DNA of 50,424 bases from Paenibacillus alginolyticus DSM 5050 = NBRC 15375 (GTDB lineage: Bacteria; Bacillota; Bacilli; Paenibacillales; NBRC-103111): NCBI RefSeq assembly GCF_000422905.1, contig NZ_AUGY01000063.1, positions 1 through 50,424 of the forward strand, given 5' to 3'. This document shows positions 35,878 through 44,248 of the stretch, piece after piece. The notes beneath the pieces are model-generated. The model was not told the DNA's origin. It did no database searches and worked only from the letters and a program-made list of their open reading frames with translations. A program made the translations under genes and the position numbers. The stretch's first letter is position 1, and each line of letters opens with the position of its first letter.

Positions 35878-35975
35878 TTACCCATCCCCCACCCATTCTC
35901 ATTTATGCAAAATTAAGCATACGATGCCCTCGCGCATGGTGTATACTAGTGAATTGATGGGATTTATAAGAGAGC

Positions 35976-36003
35976 GAAAGGACGGGCTAGATCAAGTCCT
36001 TTC
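35976..36003 (+). promoter_or_regulatory. Hairpin in the leader of the ABC-F gene
   Basis: GAAAGGAC and GTCCTTTC pair perfectly around a 12-base loop, 26 bases before the start and just ahead of the AGGAGG. A TATACT (about 35942) upstream could be the -10. There is no T-run, so it is not an ordinary terminator. Leader structures are common before ABC-F genes, but attenuation here is only a possibility. Confidence 0.35.
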
Positions 36004-36028
36004 ATTAATAAGCAGGAGGTAGCAGAAG

Positions 36029-37978
36029 ATGCTATTACAGGTTTCAAACATTTCCAAAAGCTATGGGGTACGCTCCGTACTCTCCAATATAACGCTACAG
36101 ATCGAAAACAGGGAACGGATCGGTTTAGTTGGCGTGAATGGCGCCGGTAAATCGACGCTGCTCCAAATTATTGCCGGCGAAATGTCCTATGACAGCGGCG
36201 ACTTATTCAAGGCGAAAGAAACGAAAATAGGTTACTTGAAGCAGAATAGCGGACTGCAAACGGACAAGTCGATCTGGAACGAGCTGCTCAGCGTGTTTAC
36301 TTCCTTGCTGGAGACAGAGCGAGAACTTCGTGAACTTGAAGCATTAATGGCTGACCCTGATCTAATCTCGGACGAAAAAAAGTACGAAACCACGATGAAT
36401 CGTTACGCTCAGCGCTCCGAATGGTTCCGTGAACATGGGGGCTATGAAATTGAAGCGAAAATCCGTGGCATTTTGCACGGGATGGGCTTCGGCCAGTTTC
36501 CTCCGGACACGTTAGTCAAAACGCTCAGTGGCGGTCAAAAAACAAGACTTGCCCTTGCTAAAATGCTGCTCGAAGAACCTGATCTGCTTATGCTCGATGA
36601 GCCGACGAACCATTTGGACATTCCGACGCTAACTTGGCTCGAAGGTTATTTACGCGGCTATCCGGGCGCTATTCTGGTAGTATCTCATGACCGTTTTTTC
36701 CTAGATGCTTTGGTGACTTCTATTTATGAAATTGAGCGAAATGCTTCCAAACGATATACCGGGAACTACTCCCGATTCATCGAAATTAAAGAAGCTAATT
36801 ATGAGATCGAAATGAAGCAATTCGAGAAACAGCAGGATGAAATTGCGAAGCTGGAGGATTTTGTTCAGCGCAATATTGTGCGTGCTTCGACGACGAAGAG
36901 AGCGCAGAGCCGCCGCAAACAGCTGGAAAAAATGGATCGACTCGATAAGCCGATGGGGGATTTGAAGCGGGCTTCGTTTTCTTTTGAAATCGAGCAGACC
37001 TCCGGCAAGGAAGTACTGCAAGTTGATCGTTTGGCGCTTTCCTATGATGGAAAGAACCGATTGCTCGATGGCGTCTCCTTCCAGCTTCGCCGTTCGGAAA
37101 CCGCTGCACTCATTGGACCCAACGGTGTAGGGAAATCCACCTTGCTCAAAACATTAATTGGTCAGCACAAACAAGACGCAGGCACCTTCAAGTGGGGCGC
37201 TGGCGTCACGATTGGCTACTATGATCAGGAGCAAACTGGACTGACCCCGAGCAATAGCGTGCTTGAGGAAGTATGGAACACGTATCCTCATTTGGAGGAG
37301 GCACGGATTCGGACGGTGCTAGGAAGCTTTCTCTTTAGCGGCGAAGATGTTTTCAAAAAAGTTGCAGCCTTAAGCGGCGGGGAAAAAGCGCGCGTAGCCT
37401 TAGCCAAGCTGATGCTGCAAAAAGCGAATGTTTTGATCCTCGATGAGCCTACCAACCATTTGGATTTGTACAGCAAAGAGGTTTTGGAATCGGCATTGAT
37501 GGATTACGAAGGCACTCTTCTCTTCATCTCCCATGACCGTTACTTCCTGAACAAGATGGCTGAAAGTATGCTGGATCTGCAGAAGGATGGGCTTACGAGC
37601 TATCTCGGCAACTACGACGATTATGTGGAGAAAAAGGCCGAACTCGCCGAGATGGAAGCGAAGCGGCTGGCCAAAGAAGCGGAGAAGAAAGCCGCTGGAG
37701 GCAGCGGCGCGCTTGGGAAGAGCGAACCCACGAGTGGCGGTGGGTATGAAGCGGACAAGCTGGCAAAGCGCGAAGAACGCAGCCGCCAGCGCAAGCTCGA
37801 GCAGCTTGAGCTCGACATTGCTCGGCTGGAAGACGAAGTGTCCGCCTTGGAGGCGGAGCTTGCTGACCCAGCTGTGTATAACAACTATGTGCTCGTTCAG
37901 GAGAAGACCGCTGCGGTTGATCAACGGAAGAGCGCGCTCGCTGCTTGTTATGAGGAGTGGGAGCTTTTGTTGGCTTGA
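36029..37978 (+). CDS. ABC-F family ATPase (YdiF-like)
   Basis: 649 residues with two ABC domains and no membrane part. The first has GVNGAGKST, LSGGQKTRLALAK and LLMLDEPTNHLD; the second GPNGVGKST, LSGGEKARVALAK and VLILDEPTNHLD. Between them is the helical linker typical of ABC-F proteins, and residues about 585-645 form a C-terminal coiled coil. ABC-F proteins act on the ribosome, affecting translation or antibiotic protection. Length, coiled coil and position between moaC and tsaD match Bacillus subtilis YdiF. AGGAGG precedes the ATG. Confidence 0.92.
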   Translation: MLLQVSNISKSYGVRSVLSNITLQIENRERIGLVGVNGAGKSTLLQIIAGEMSYDSGDLFKAKETKIGYLKQNSGLQTDKSIWNELLSVFTSLLETERELRELEALMADPDLISDEKKYETTMNRYAQRSEWFREHGGYEIEAKIRGILHGMGFGQFPPDTLVKTLSGGQKTRLALAKMLLEEPDLLMLDEPTNHLDIPTLTWLEGYLRGYPGAILVVSHDRFFLDALVTSIYEIERNASKRYTGNYSRFIEIKEANYEIEMKQFEKQQDEIAKLEDFVQRNIVRASTTKRAQSRRKQLEKMDRLDKPMGDLKRASFSFEIEQTSGKEVLQVDRLALSYDGKNRLLDGVSFQLRRSETAALIGPNGVGKSTLLKTLIGQHKQDAGTFKWGAGVTIGYYDQEQTGLTPSNSVLEEVWNTYPHLEEARIRTVLGSFLFSGEDVFKKVAALSGGEKARVALAKLMLQKANVLILDEPTNHLDLYSKEVLESALMDYEGTLLFISHDRYFLNKMAESMLDLQKDGLTSYLGNYDDYVEKKAELAEMEAKRLAKEAEKKAAGGSGALGKSEPTSGGGYEADKLAKREERSRQRKLEQLELDIARLEDEVSALEAELADPAVYNNYVLVQEKTAAVDQRKSALAACYEEWELLLA

Positions 37979-38027
37979 TAGGTTATCACTTAGCAGATCA
38001 ATGCCTCGGAAGCGGGAATTTACTGGA

Positions 38028-38775
38028 CTGAGAGCGCGAAATTGGACCTCTCGGGCTCCGTTCCGCTCGTGAGGCAGCCTGAGAGGATCTAAAACGACCT
38101 CTCAGCTGCTCAATTCCTCAAAGGCGGGGTTTTTCTTAGCTGAGAGCGCTGATTTCTACCTCTCAGACGCATTTCCGCTCGTGAGGCAGCCTGAGAGGAT
38201 CTAAAACGACCTCTCAGCTGCTCATCTCTCAAAGGCGGGGTTTTTCTTAGCTGAGAGCGCTGATTTCTACCTCTCAGACGCATTTCCGCTCGTGAGGCAG
38301 CCTGAGAGGATCTAAAACGACCTCTCAGCTGCTCAATTCCTCAAAGGCGGGGTTTTTCTTAGCTGAGAGCGCTGATTTCGACCTCTCAGACGCATTTCCG
38401 CTCGTGAGCCAGCCTGAGAGGATCTAAATCGACCTCTCAGCTGGTCAATGCCTCCGTGGCGGGTTTTTCTGAGCTGAGAGCGCTGATTTCGACCTCTCAG
38501 ACGCATTTCCTCTCGTGAGGCAGCCTGAGGGGATCTAAAACGACCTCTCAGCTGCTCAATTCCTCAAAGGCGGGGTTTTTCTGAGCTGAGAGCGCTGATT
38601 TCGACCTTTCAGACGAATTTCCGCTCGTGAGGCAGCCTGAGAGGATCTAAAACGACCTCTCAGCTGCTCAATGACTTAATGGCGGGGGTTTTCTGAGCTG
38701 AGAGCGCTGATATCGACCTCTCAGACGAATTTCCGCTCGTGAGGCAGCCTGAGAGGATCTAAAACGACCTCTCAG
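38028..38775. repeat. Seven tandem copies of a 111-112 bp hairpin-bearing repeat
   Basis: Copies begin at 38028, 38140, 38251, 38363, 38474, 38586 and 38698, giving periods of 112, 111, 112, 111, 112 and 112 bases; the first is degenerate and the last is cut after its second hairpin. Each full copy has two inverted repeats, CTGAGAG with CTCTCAG (13-base loop) and CTGAGAGG with CCTCTCAG (11-base loop), then a GGCGGGGTTTTT stretch. The arms of every copy can pair with those of any other. The array fills the gap between two converging genes and contains no coding frame that keeps the period. Confidence 0.95.
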
Positions 38776-38789
38776 CGATTCATGTCCCC

Positions 38790-41225
38790 CTATGAGCGGG
38801 GATTTTCTGTTTCCAGCTCCTGCAATCGCAGGAGCTGCATCGGTACGGCGACGAAGATAATTAACGTCGCTGCTGCAACAATGCCGGAGTCGTTAAGCAG
38901 CAGCGCTGCGATGGCTCCGATCATATTGGCCGAGAACCCGTACATCCAATACGGGTATTTGTGCTGCCACGAGCGAAGATGGCCGCGTGGACGGAGCACA
39001 AGGACAGCCATCACGATGAGGCTGGTGATGAGCACTTTGCTCCACACGGATGCACGAAGCAAGTGCACGTTCATCCGCAGCTTGCGCTCGATCAGCTGTC
39101 CGATCTGATCGAAGTGCCCGGCGTGCAGCGCGTGAAACGCACGCCCGACATGGTTCTCCCGCGCGAATGCCGCGGGAGAATCGGCGCTGTTGAGCAGCCA
39201 CAGCGCCCCAAGCCCCAGCGCGAGCAGCGCCGACAGCAGGGCTGCGCCCCTGCCTAGGCGCAGCTCGCGCCAGCGTTCGCCGGCGAAGCAATGTGCGCCG
39301 GCTACGCCGAAGGCGACCGCGGCGCTCAAGGCGCCGCCCGCGTTCGCGCCGAGTGACGGTGCCGCCAGGCAGGCCGTCACGAGCAAGAACGCCCCGCACG
39401 CGAGCAGCGCGGCGGCAGGCGAAGCCGCCGCGTCCCCGAGGCGTGGCGATCCCTCAACCTTCCCGCTCCCTGCAAGGAGCGGCTCATTCCCACCAAGCCC
39501 GCGCAGCGCGGGCTGCTCCCCCCCATGACGGCGCTGCAAAGCCGCCGTAACGCCAAGTACGAGGGCGCCGATCAAGACGCCCATGAACTCATTCCCGATG
39601 CCGTAGTAGCGGGCGCCGATCATCGGATCATAACCCAGAATGGAATACTTCATGGCATGGGCCCCTGAACTGCCATCCAGCGTTATGATCAGCGCGTTCC
39701 CAAGACCAAGCCAGATCATGGCTGTGGATAAGCCGCATTTTTCCATAAAAGCGGAAATAAGCAGCGTACACACAATAAAAACGGCAATCAGTACCAGCAT
39801 CGTGCCTTCTATCCCTACTTTTGTTGTCAGAGGAACAACCAACCAGCCCATCAACAGCATAACAGCAGGCGCCGAGAGCAGCGAGAACAGCAGCGTTCGC
39901 ACACTCCTACGCCAAGGCATTTCCCTTCCTTCGAGATACCCTGGGTCTGCCAGTCTTTTTTTTATCCACAGACCATAGATCAAACTCAAGAGCAATATGA
40001 GCATTTCATAAGTAACAAAAGGATATAGAAGCAGCGGCCTACTGCGGTAAATCATCTGCATGCTGCTCTGTTCCCTGACAAGATCAGCAAGAACATCACT
40101 TTTTCCCATATAGGATAAAGGAATGCCCACCAGCCCACTCGGCACCGGGATGTTGAACTCTTTTAGCAGCGAACTTGTGAAATCTTGCGCCGTGACGACA
40201 CCTTGCCTGCGAGTAGATTCCGACACCAGAATTGCCTCTCTACTGTCAGTCGTATAATGAAGGATAGGAGATAGATAAGCTTTGGCTCTTGCCGCCTCAC
40301 TATTCACTTCCGGAGAGAAGATCCACAAGCTGTCCTCCTCCGTCATCCCTGCCACTACTTGCCCTATCCATTGGTCTATTTCCTTTAAGATTTGCCCTTT
40401 CAACTGCGTGAAACGTTCCTCGTTATAATGCTCTTGATCCGTATAAAGTCTGTACAAATCACCTAATTCGACTAGAGTGATACCAGGCTGCGTCCGTTTT
40501 TCCCATAAAGAATGCAATTGTGCATAATGGGTACTAACACCGTATGGTCTGTCCACGTCCAAAGTTATGACGTCATCTCCGAGTGCGCCTTTGTCCACAA
40601 AACCATTGGCATCCATCAGCATGAGCGGGCTGTAGCGCCGCATTTTTTTATCTTCCATGCCTGATCCCTTCCCTAAATCACTGCTTCCCAGCACAGAGCG
40701 AAAAACACCATACTCCTTCAACAATTCTCCTAGGATACCTGGTACATAACCTTGGTTCTTATTAGCTCGCTGCAGCATCGTGATATCAGGCACCAGTACG
40801 GAGTCAATCTCGATCTGTTTATCTTCGCCATAGCGGCCTATGTAACGATTCATAAGTTCGGAAATACGAATGCCGTGCCTTGTTTCTTTTGCTGCAAAAG
40901 CCTGCCCATCTGCAACTCCTACGGAAGGTGCTCCTGCTCCCAACGAGACATACACATCCCTCATCGTACGACTCGATGTGCGAATGTTCATAGCTCCAAC
41001 TGCACTTAACTCCGTCAGCCGCCGTAAATGAGGGAGCTCAACAAGTTGATCTGGTCGGAGCTCCATGAACGATAAACCCGGTATAGAAACCACTGTTACG
41101 TGCTTGGACTTTACTATGTTGTGGATGGATGGGTCGATTCCAGCTTCTATTCCCTCCGCACTTGTGGACAACTCAAACATTAAAGTCAAGATACCCACAA
41201 TGATGCCTGCTATTTTTAATTTCAA
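38790..41225 (-). CDS. Large membrane protein with an alkaline-phosphatase-like outer domain
   Basis: 811 residues starting at TTG. An N-terminal hydrophobic helix (about 5-22) is followed by an outer domain of about 380 residues with VTVVSIPGLSF, SLGAGAPSVGV and DVDRPYGVSTHYAQ, in the style of alkaline-phosphatase-superfamily proteins but without metal ligands I can assign. Residues about 400-800 contain around eleven membrane helices. The stretch encoded by 39180-39550 is far richer in G and C than the rest, with Ala, Gly and Leu runs. I do not recognise a named family. It starts about 110 bases from a cluster of DnaA boxes. Confidence 0.7.
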   Translation of the reverse strand: MKLKIAGIIVGILTLMFELSTSAEGIEAGIDPSIHNIVKSKHVTVVSIPGLSFMELRPDQLVELPHLRRLTELSAVGAMNIRTSSRTMRDVYVSLGAGAPSVGVADGQAFAAKETRHGIRISELMNRYIGRYGEDKQIEIDSVLVPDITMLQRANKNQGYVPGILGELLKEYGVFRSVLGSSDLGKGSGMEDKKMRRYSPLMLMDANGFVDKGALGDDVITLDVDRPYGVSTHYAQLHSLWEKRTQPGITLVELGDLYRLYTDQEHYNEERFTQLKGQILKEIDQWIGQVVAGMTEEDSLWIFSPEVNSEAARAKAYLSPILHYTTDSREAILVSESTRRQGVVTAQDFTSSLLKEFNIPVPSGLVGIPLSYMGKSDVLADLVREQSSMQMIYRSRPLLLYPFVTYEMLILLLSLIYGLWIKKRLADPGYLEGREMPWRRSVRTLLFSLLSAPAVMLLMGWLVVPLTTKVGIEGTMLVLIAVFIVCTLLISAFMEKCGLSTAMIWLGLGNALIITLDGSSGAHAMKYSILGYDPMIGARYYGIGNEFMGVLIGALVLGVTAALQRRHGGEQPALRGLGGNEPLLAGSGKVEGSPRLGDAAASPAAALLACGAFLLVTACLAAPSLGANAGGALSAAVAFGVAGAHCFAGERWRELRLGRGAALLSALLALGLGALWLLNSADSPAAFARENHVGRAFHALHAGHFDQIGQLIERKLRMNVHLLRASVWSKVLITSLIVMAVLVLRPRGHLRSWQHKYPYWMYGFSANMIGAIAALLLNDSGIVAAATLIIFVAVPMQLLRLQELETENPRS

Positions 41226-41333
41226 GTGTATTCACCCACTGTTTTTGCTTTTAGCATTTTCATCCAAGTGAAAAGCTATCCACTGCCGGATTGTTCCGAT
41301 AATTTAAAGCGGGGTGATTTTACACCATTTAAG

Positions 41334-41529
41334 TTATCCACATCGTTATCCACAAAAAAAGAGAGGCAAAATTCGCCTCCCTCTGCGCTATTCCTTCGTT
41401 TTCCACATTCTTATCCACATTATCCACAAAAAAATGTTAAAAAGTTATTCTTCTCCGTATTCTTTTAAAACCATTGGTAACCATGGGTTTGCCCTAGTTA
41501 TACACATTGTACACAGGGTATGTGAATAA
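41334..41529. promoter_or_regulatory. DnaA-box cluster
   Basis: Four perfect TTATCCACA boxes in the same orientation lie at 41334-41342, 41346-41354, 41411-41419 and 41420-41428; the last two abut. One-mismatch boxes follow the same motif at 41399-41407 (TTTTCCACA), 41498-41506 (TTATACACA) and, reversed, 41521-41529 (TTATTCACA). A T-rich stretch separates the groups. They fill the gap of about 370 bases between leuA and the large membrane protein gene, which otherwise shows no coding frame. Confidence 0.85.
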
Positions 41530-41593
41530 CTTTGCACACAAGCTGTGTATATATCTAAGTTTTCTTACAATTTGATCTGGTGTAGTCGTCTTA

Positions 41594-43165
41594 TCAAGCC
41601 GTAGTGGCTTCGGTTGGAGCCGCTGCGCTATTTTGCATCCGTATGGCTTGATTGCAAGCTGAGATAAAAGCTTTGGCTACCGCAACAAGCACATCCTGAT
41701 CTATGCCCGTATTTTTGTAAGTTTGGCCGCCTACTGAGATGGTGACTTCCGCTTCGCCTGTTGCTTTTTCACCTGTTGACAACGAATGAAGCTCCAGATC
41801 GGAGAAATCCACAGCCATCGGAATCGCTTGTCTAAGACACTGCACGATGGCTTCAATCGGTCCTTCACCTGTCCCCGAGTACACATTTTCAACACCAGTT
41901 TGATTGTTCTTTACCGACACGGAGGCAACCCGATTGCGATCACTGCTAGAGACGACTTGCATGTGTGTCAGTGTAAATGGCTCCATTTGCCCATCAACAG
42001 TAGAACCTACAAGCTCCATGAGTTGATCGTCCGTCACCATTTTCTGGTCATCTGCTTTTTCTTTGAATCTGGTATACAGTGTATCCAGTTCTTCTCCTGT
42101 AAGCTCAATGCCAAATTGTAGGGCGCGATGTTTCAGCGCGTGACGTCCTGAATGCTTGCCAAGGATGATCATGGACCGTGGAATACCCAGCTTTTCCGGA
42201 TCCATAATTTCGTACGTGTTGCGATTTTTCAGCAGCCCATCTTGATGGATACCCGCTTCGTGTTGGAAGGCATTTCGGCCAACGATCGGCTTATTGTAAG
42301 CAATGGGGAAGCCCATGATGCGGCTGACCATTTTGGATGTGTTGAAAATTTCACTGGATACGATCCCTGTTTCCACACCCATGGTTTGCTTTCGCGTCTC
42401 AATAGCCATAACGAGCTCTTCAAGAGAACAGTTGCCTGCGCGCTCCCCTACACCGTTAACGGTTACTTCCACATGTGTGACTCCCGCAGCAATAGCCGCT
42501 AGGCTGTTCGCAACTGCAAGACCCAAATCATTATGGCAATGCGCGCTGTACTCCACGGTGTCGCCGCCCCTTACACTTTGGCGCACTCTGCGGAACATAG
42601 CCCCATATTCTTCTGGAAGCGCGTAGCCTACAGTGTCAGGGATGTTGAGTATGGTTGCTCCCTCAGCAATGACCGCCTCAAGCACTTCAAACAGGAATTC
42701 GTCCCCTGTCCGTGTTGCGTCCATCGGTGAGAATTCGATCCGATCAACGAATTGCTTCGTATAGGCGACCATGGAGCGAGCCATCTCTACCACCTGTTGA
42801 CGGGATTTGCGCAGTTGGAAATCCAGGTGGATATCCGACGAGGACAGGAACATGTGAATGCGTCTTGAAGCAGCATCCTGAGTTGCTTTTATCGCCGAGT
42901 CAATATCCGCTTTAACAGCGCGGGCGAAGCCGCAAATCTCAATGTTCTGCAGTTCACGTGAAATTTGCTGCACCGCCTGAAAATCCCCAGGGCTAGATAT
43001 CGGGAAGCCCGGCTCGATGGTATCCACGCCCATTTTCGCAAGCTGTCTTGCGATACGAATCTTCTCTTCTGGATATAGGGAAGCTCCTGGCGCCTGTTCG
43101 CCATCTCTAAGTGTCGTGTCAAAAATCCGAATACGACGATTGTTGTTAGTGATGTTGTTTTCCAT
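41594..43165 (-). CDS. leuA: 2-isopropylmalate synthase
   Basis: First committed step of leucine synthesis: acetyl-CoA plus 2-oxoisovalerate gives 2-isopropylmalate. The 523-residue chain has IRIFDTTLRDGEQAPGAS with the catalytic Arg and metal-binding Asp, the metal-binding HCHNDLG, NGVGERAGNCSLEE, and a C-terminal regulatory domain of about 150 residues that should bind leucine. The ATG at 43165 has GAGGAGG nine bases upstream. It stands alone, without leuB, leuC or leuD, behind two leucine T-boxes. Confidence 0.95.
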   Translation of the reverse strand: MENNITNNNRRIRIFDTTLRDGEQAPGASLYPEEKIRIARQLAKMGVDTIEPGFPISSPGDFQAVQQISRELQNIEICGFARAVKADIDSAIKATQDAASRRIHMFLSSSDIHLDFQLRKSRQQVVEMARSMVAYTKQFVDRIEFSPMDATRTGDEFLFEVLEAVIAEGATILNIPDTVGYALPEEYGAMFRRVRQSVRGGDTVEYSAHCHNDLGLAVANSLAAIAAGVTHVEVTVNGVGERAGNCSLEELVMAIETRKQTMGVETGIVSSEIFNTSKMVSRIMGFPIAYNKPIVGRNAFQHEAGIHQDGLLKNRNTYEIMDPEKLGIPRSMIILGKHSGRHALKHRALQFGIELTGEELDTLYTRFKEKADDQKMVTDDQLMELVGSTVDGQMEPFTLTHMQVVSSSDRNRVASVSVKNNQTGVENVYSGTGEGPIEAIVQCLRQAIPMAVDFSDLELHSLSTGEKATGEAEVTISVGGQTYKNTGIDQDVLVAVAKAFISACNQAIRMQNSAAAPTEATTA

Positions 43166-43289
43166 GGTTAAATTCCTCCTCAAGGTTGGGCCAGACGTGC
43201 TGGCGTTGGCTATTTTATTGAAAATGAAACAATACTCGTAAAAGAATCAAAAATTTGATGTAAAACATACATCTAATTTCGCAATATGT

Positions 43290-43450
43290 TTACCTATTCT
43301 TAGATTAGCTGCATTTCCTACATCTATTTTTCTGAATTTAGACGTTTTGGGCCTTTTGAGGTGAAATTAACTGCACAAAATACAGGTAATCTTCCAAATG
43401 GACTTCTAATGCCCAATTTAGATGTACAAAATGCATTAATTTCACTTTCG
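43290..43450. repeat. TGCA/TGTACA motif island between the T-box and leuA
   Basis: The leader between the promoter-proximal T-boxes and leuA contains AGCTGCATTTCCTACATCT, CTGCACAAAATACAGG and GATGTACAAAATGCA, the same vocabulary as the island at 31860-32100. No gene is visible in it. It would lie inside the leuA transcript. Confidence 0.4.
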
Positions 43451-43476
43451 AGGCCTCACAGTCACCTCAAAACAAC

Positions 43477-43761
43477 AAAAAGACCCGTCATCTCCACATA
43501 AGAGACGACGGGTCTTCACCCAGCGCGGTACCACTCTTGTTGGCTCCAAGTCACGGAGCCCACCTCAGACATAGCGCAGCAAAACTAGCTGCAGCATTAC
43601 GTCACCTGATCACGGAGGTCATCCGTTCATCCCTAACAGCATGAACTGCCTGCTCAGGATGACCGCTTCCAAGCGAGTTCGGGGCATTCACGGTCTGCGT
43701 CGCATCAACCCGCAGCTTTCTGTACCGTACAAGTGAGCCCTTACTACTCTTGTTCATCGCG
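43477..43761 (-). ncRNA. T-box leader 1, leucine specifier (proximal to leuA)
   Basis: Read on the minus strand it has a stem I beginning GATGAACAAGAGTAGTAA, a specifier region GAACTC giving the Leu codon CTC (43677-43675), the antiterminator core AGAGTGGTACCGCG (TGGTACCGCG at 43533-43524), and a strong terminator hairpin (43516-43477) ending in T residues. Uncharged leucine tRNA should pair with the specifier and the T-box bulge and prevent termination. No separate promoter is apparent, so it probably receives transcripts that have passed T-box 2. Confidence 0.9.
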
Positions 43762-43838
43762 TTTTGTGTATGTTTTCCTTACTACTCTTGTTCATCACGT
43801 TTTTGTGTATGCTTTCCTTACTACTCTTGTTCATCGCG
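43741..43838 (-). repeat. Three tandem copies of the 5' edge of T-box 1
   Basis: A 21-base segment reading CGYGATGAACAAGAGTAGTAA on the minus strand occurs at 43741-43761, 43779-43799 and 43818-43838, with a shared spacer resembling GGAAARCATACACAAAA. The period is 38-39 bases. The segment is the beginning of T-box stem I, so the two upstream copies are duplicated T-box starts. Confidence 0.85.
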
Positions 43839-43902
43839 TTTTTTGTATGTTCATATTTCTTCTTCGCATTTGCTCATGTTCGCTTCAAGTTTCAGAACAA
43901 CC

Positions 43903-44180
43903 AAAAAAGCCTGCCATCTCTATAAAAGAGACGACAGGCTTGAACCTTCCGCGGTACCACTCTAATTGATCCGAGCTGTTACACTCGAAACCACTCATGT
44001 ACCTGATCACGGGGGTCAACCGTCAAGACCTACTTGGGTGCTGGATCCTTGGCATCCTTATCAGTCTTACCGCTCCCGGGCGAGTTCAGGTACCGTTTCG
44101 TCTGTGCTTTCACCAAGCGCACAGCTCTCTGAGCGAAACTGCTGTTCCTTACTAATCCCGTTCGTTGCGTTTGAAAGTAT
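43903..44180 (-). ncRNA. T-box leader 2, leucine specifier (distal to leuA)
   Basis: A second complete T-box lies directly behind the promoter. It has ATTAGTAAGGAACAGCAG at the start of stem I, AGAGAGC and TTGGTGAAAGC motifs, the specifier region GAACTC again giving CTC for leucine (44084-44082), AGAGTGGTACCGCG (TGGTACCGCG at 43959-43950), and a terminator of about 14 bp (43941-43903) with a T-run. It differs enough from T-box 1 in its loops to be an old duplication or an independent acquisition. Confidence 0.9.
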
Positions 44181-44188
44181 TGATTGTG

Positions 44189-44217
44189 ATTATAATATGC
44201 TGCTTTGGCAAAGTCAA
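44189..44217 (-). promoter_or_regulatory. Promoter of the T-box/leuA unit
   Basis: On the minus strand TTGACT (44217-44212), a spacer of exactly 17 bases and a perfect TATAAT (44194-44189). It starts about 32 bases after the tsaD stop and places transcription start just before T-box 2. Confidence 0.85.
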
Positions 44218-44248
44218 TACAGTTGTCAGAAAATTTATTTTATTGCCC

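Noticed and set aside
38028..38775. CRISPR-like array
   Set aside because: The whole 111-112 base unit repeats, including the would-be spacers, and no cas genes are nearby.
38893..39550. Arg- and Ala-rich frames on both strands in the GC-rich block
   Set aside because: High G+C removes stop codons by chance; the minus-strand membrane protein frame explains the region.
41334..41529. Chromosomal origin of replication (oriC)
   Set aside because: dnaA, dnaN, rpmH and related genes are absent; the flanks are leuA and a membrane protein gene in a neighbourhood that lies away from oriC in Bacillus. Treated as a secondary DnaA-box cluster.
43733..43969. Coding frames over the T-box region (plus strand)
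   Set aside because: The Cys/Phe/Tyr-rich translations repeat because the T-box 5' segment is triplicated; the region is explained by T-box RNA on the other strand.
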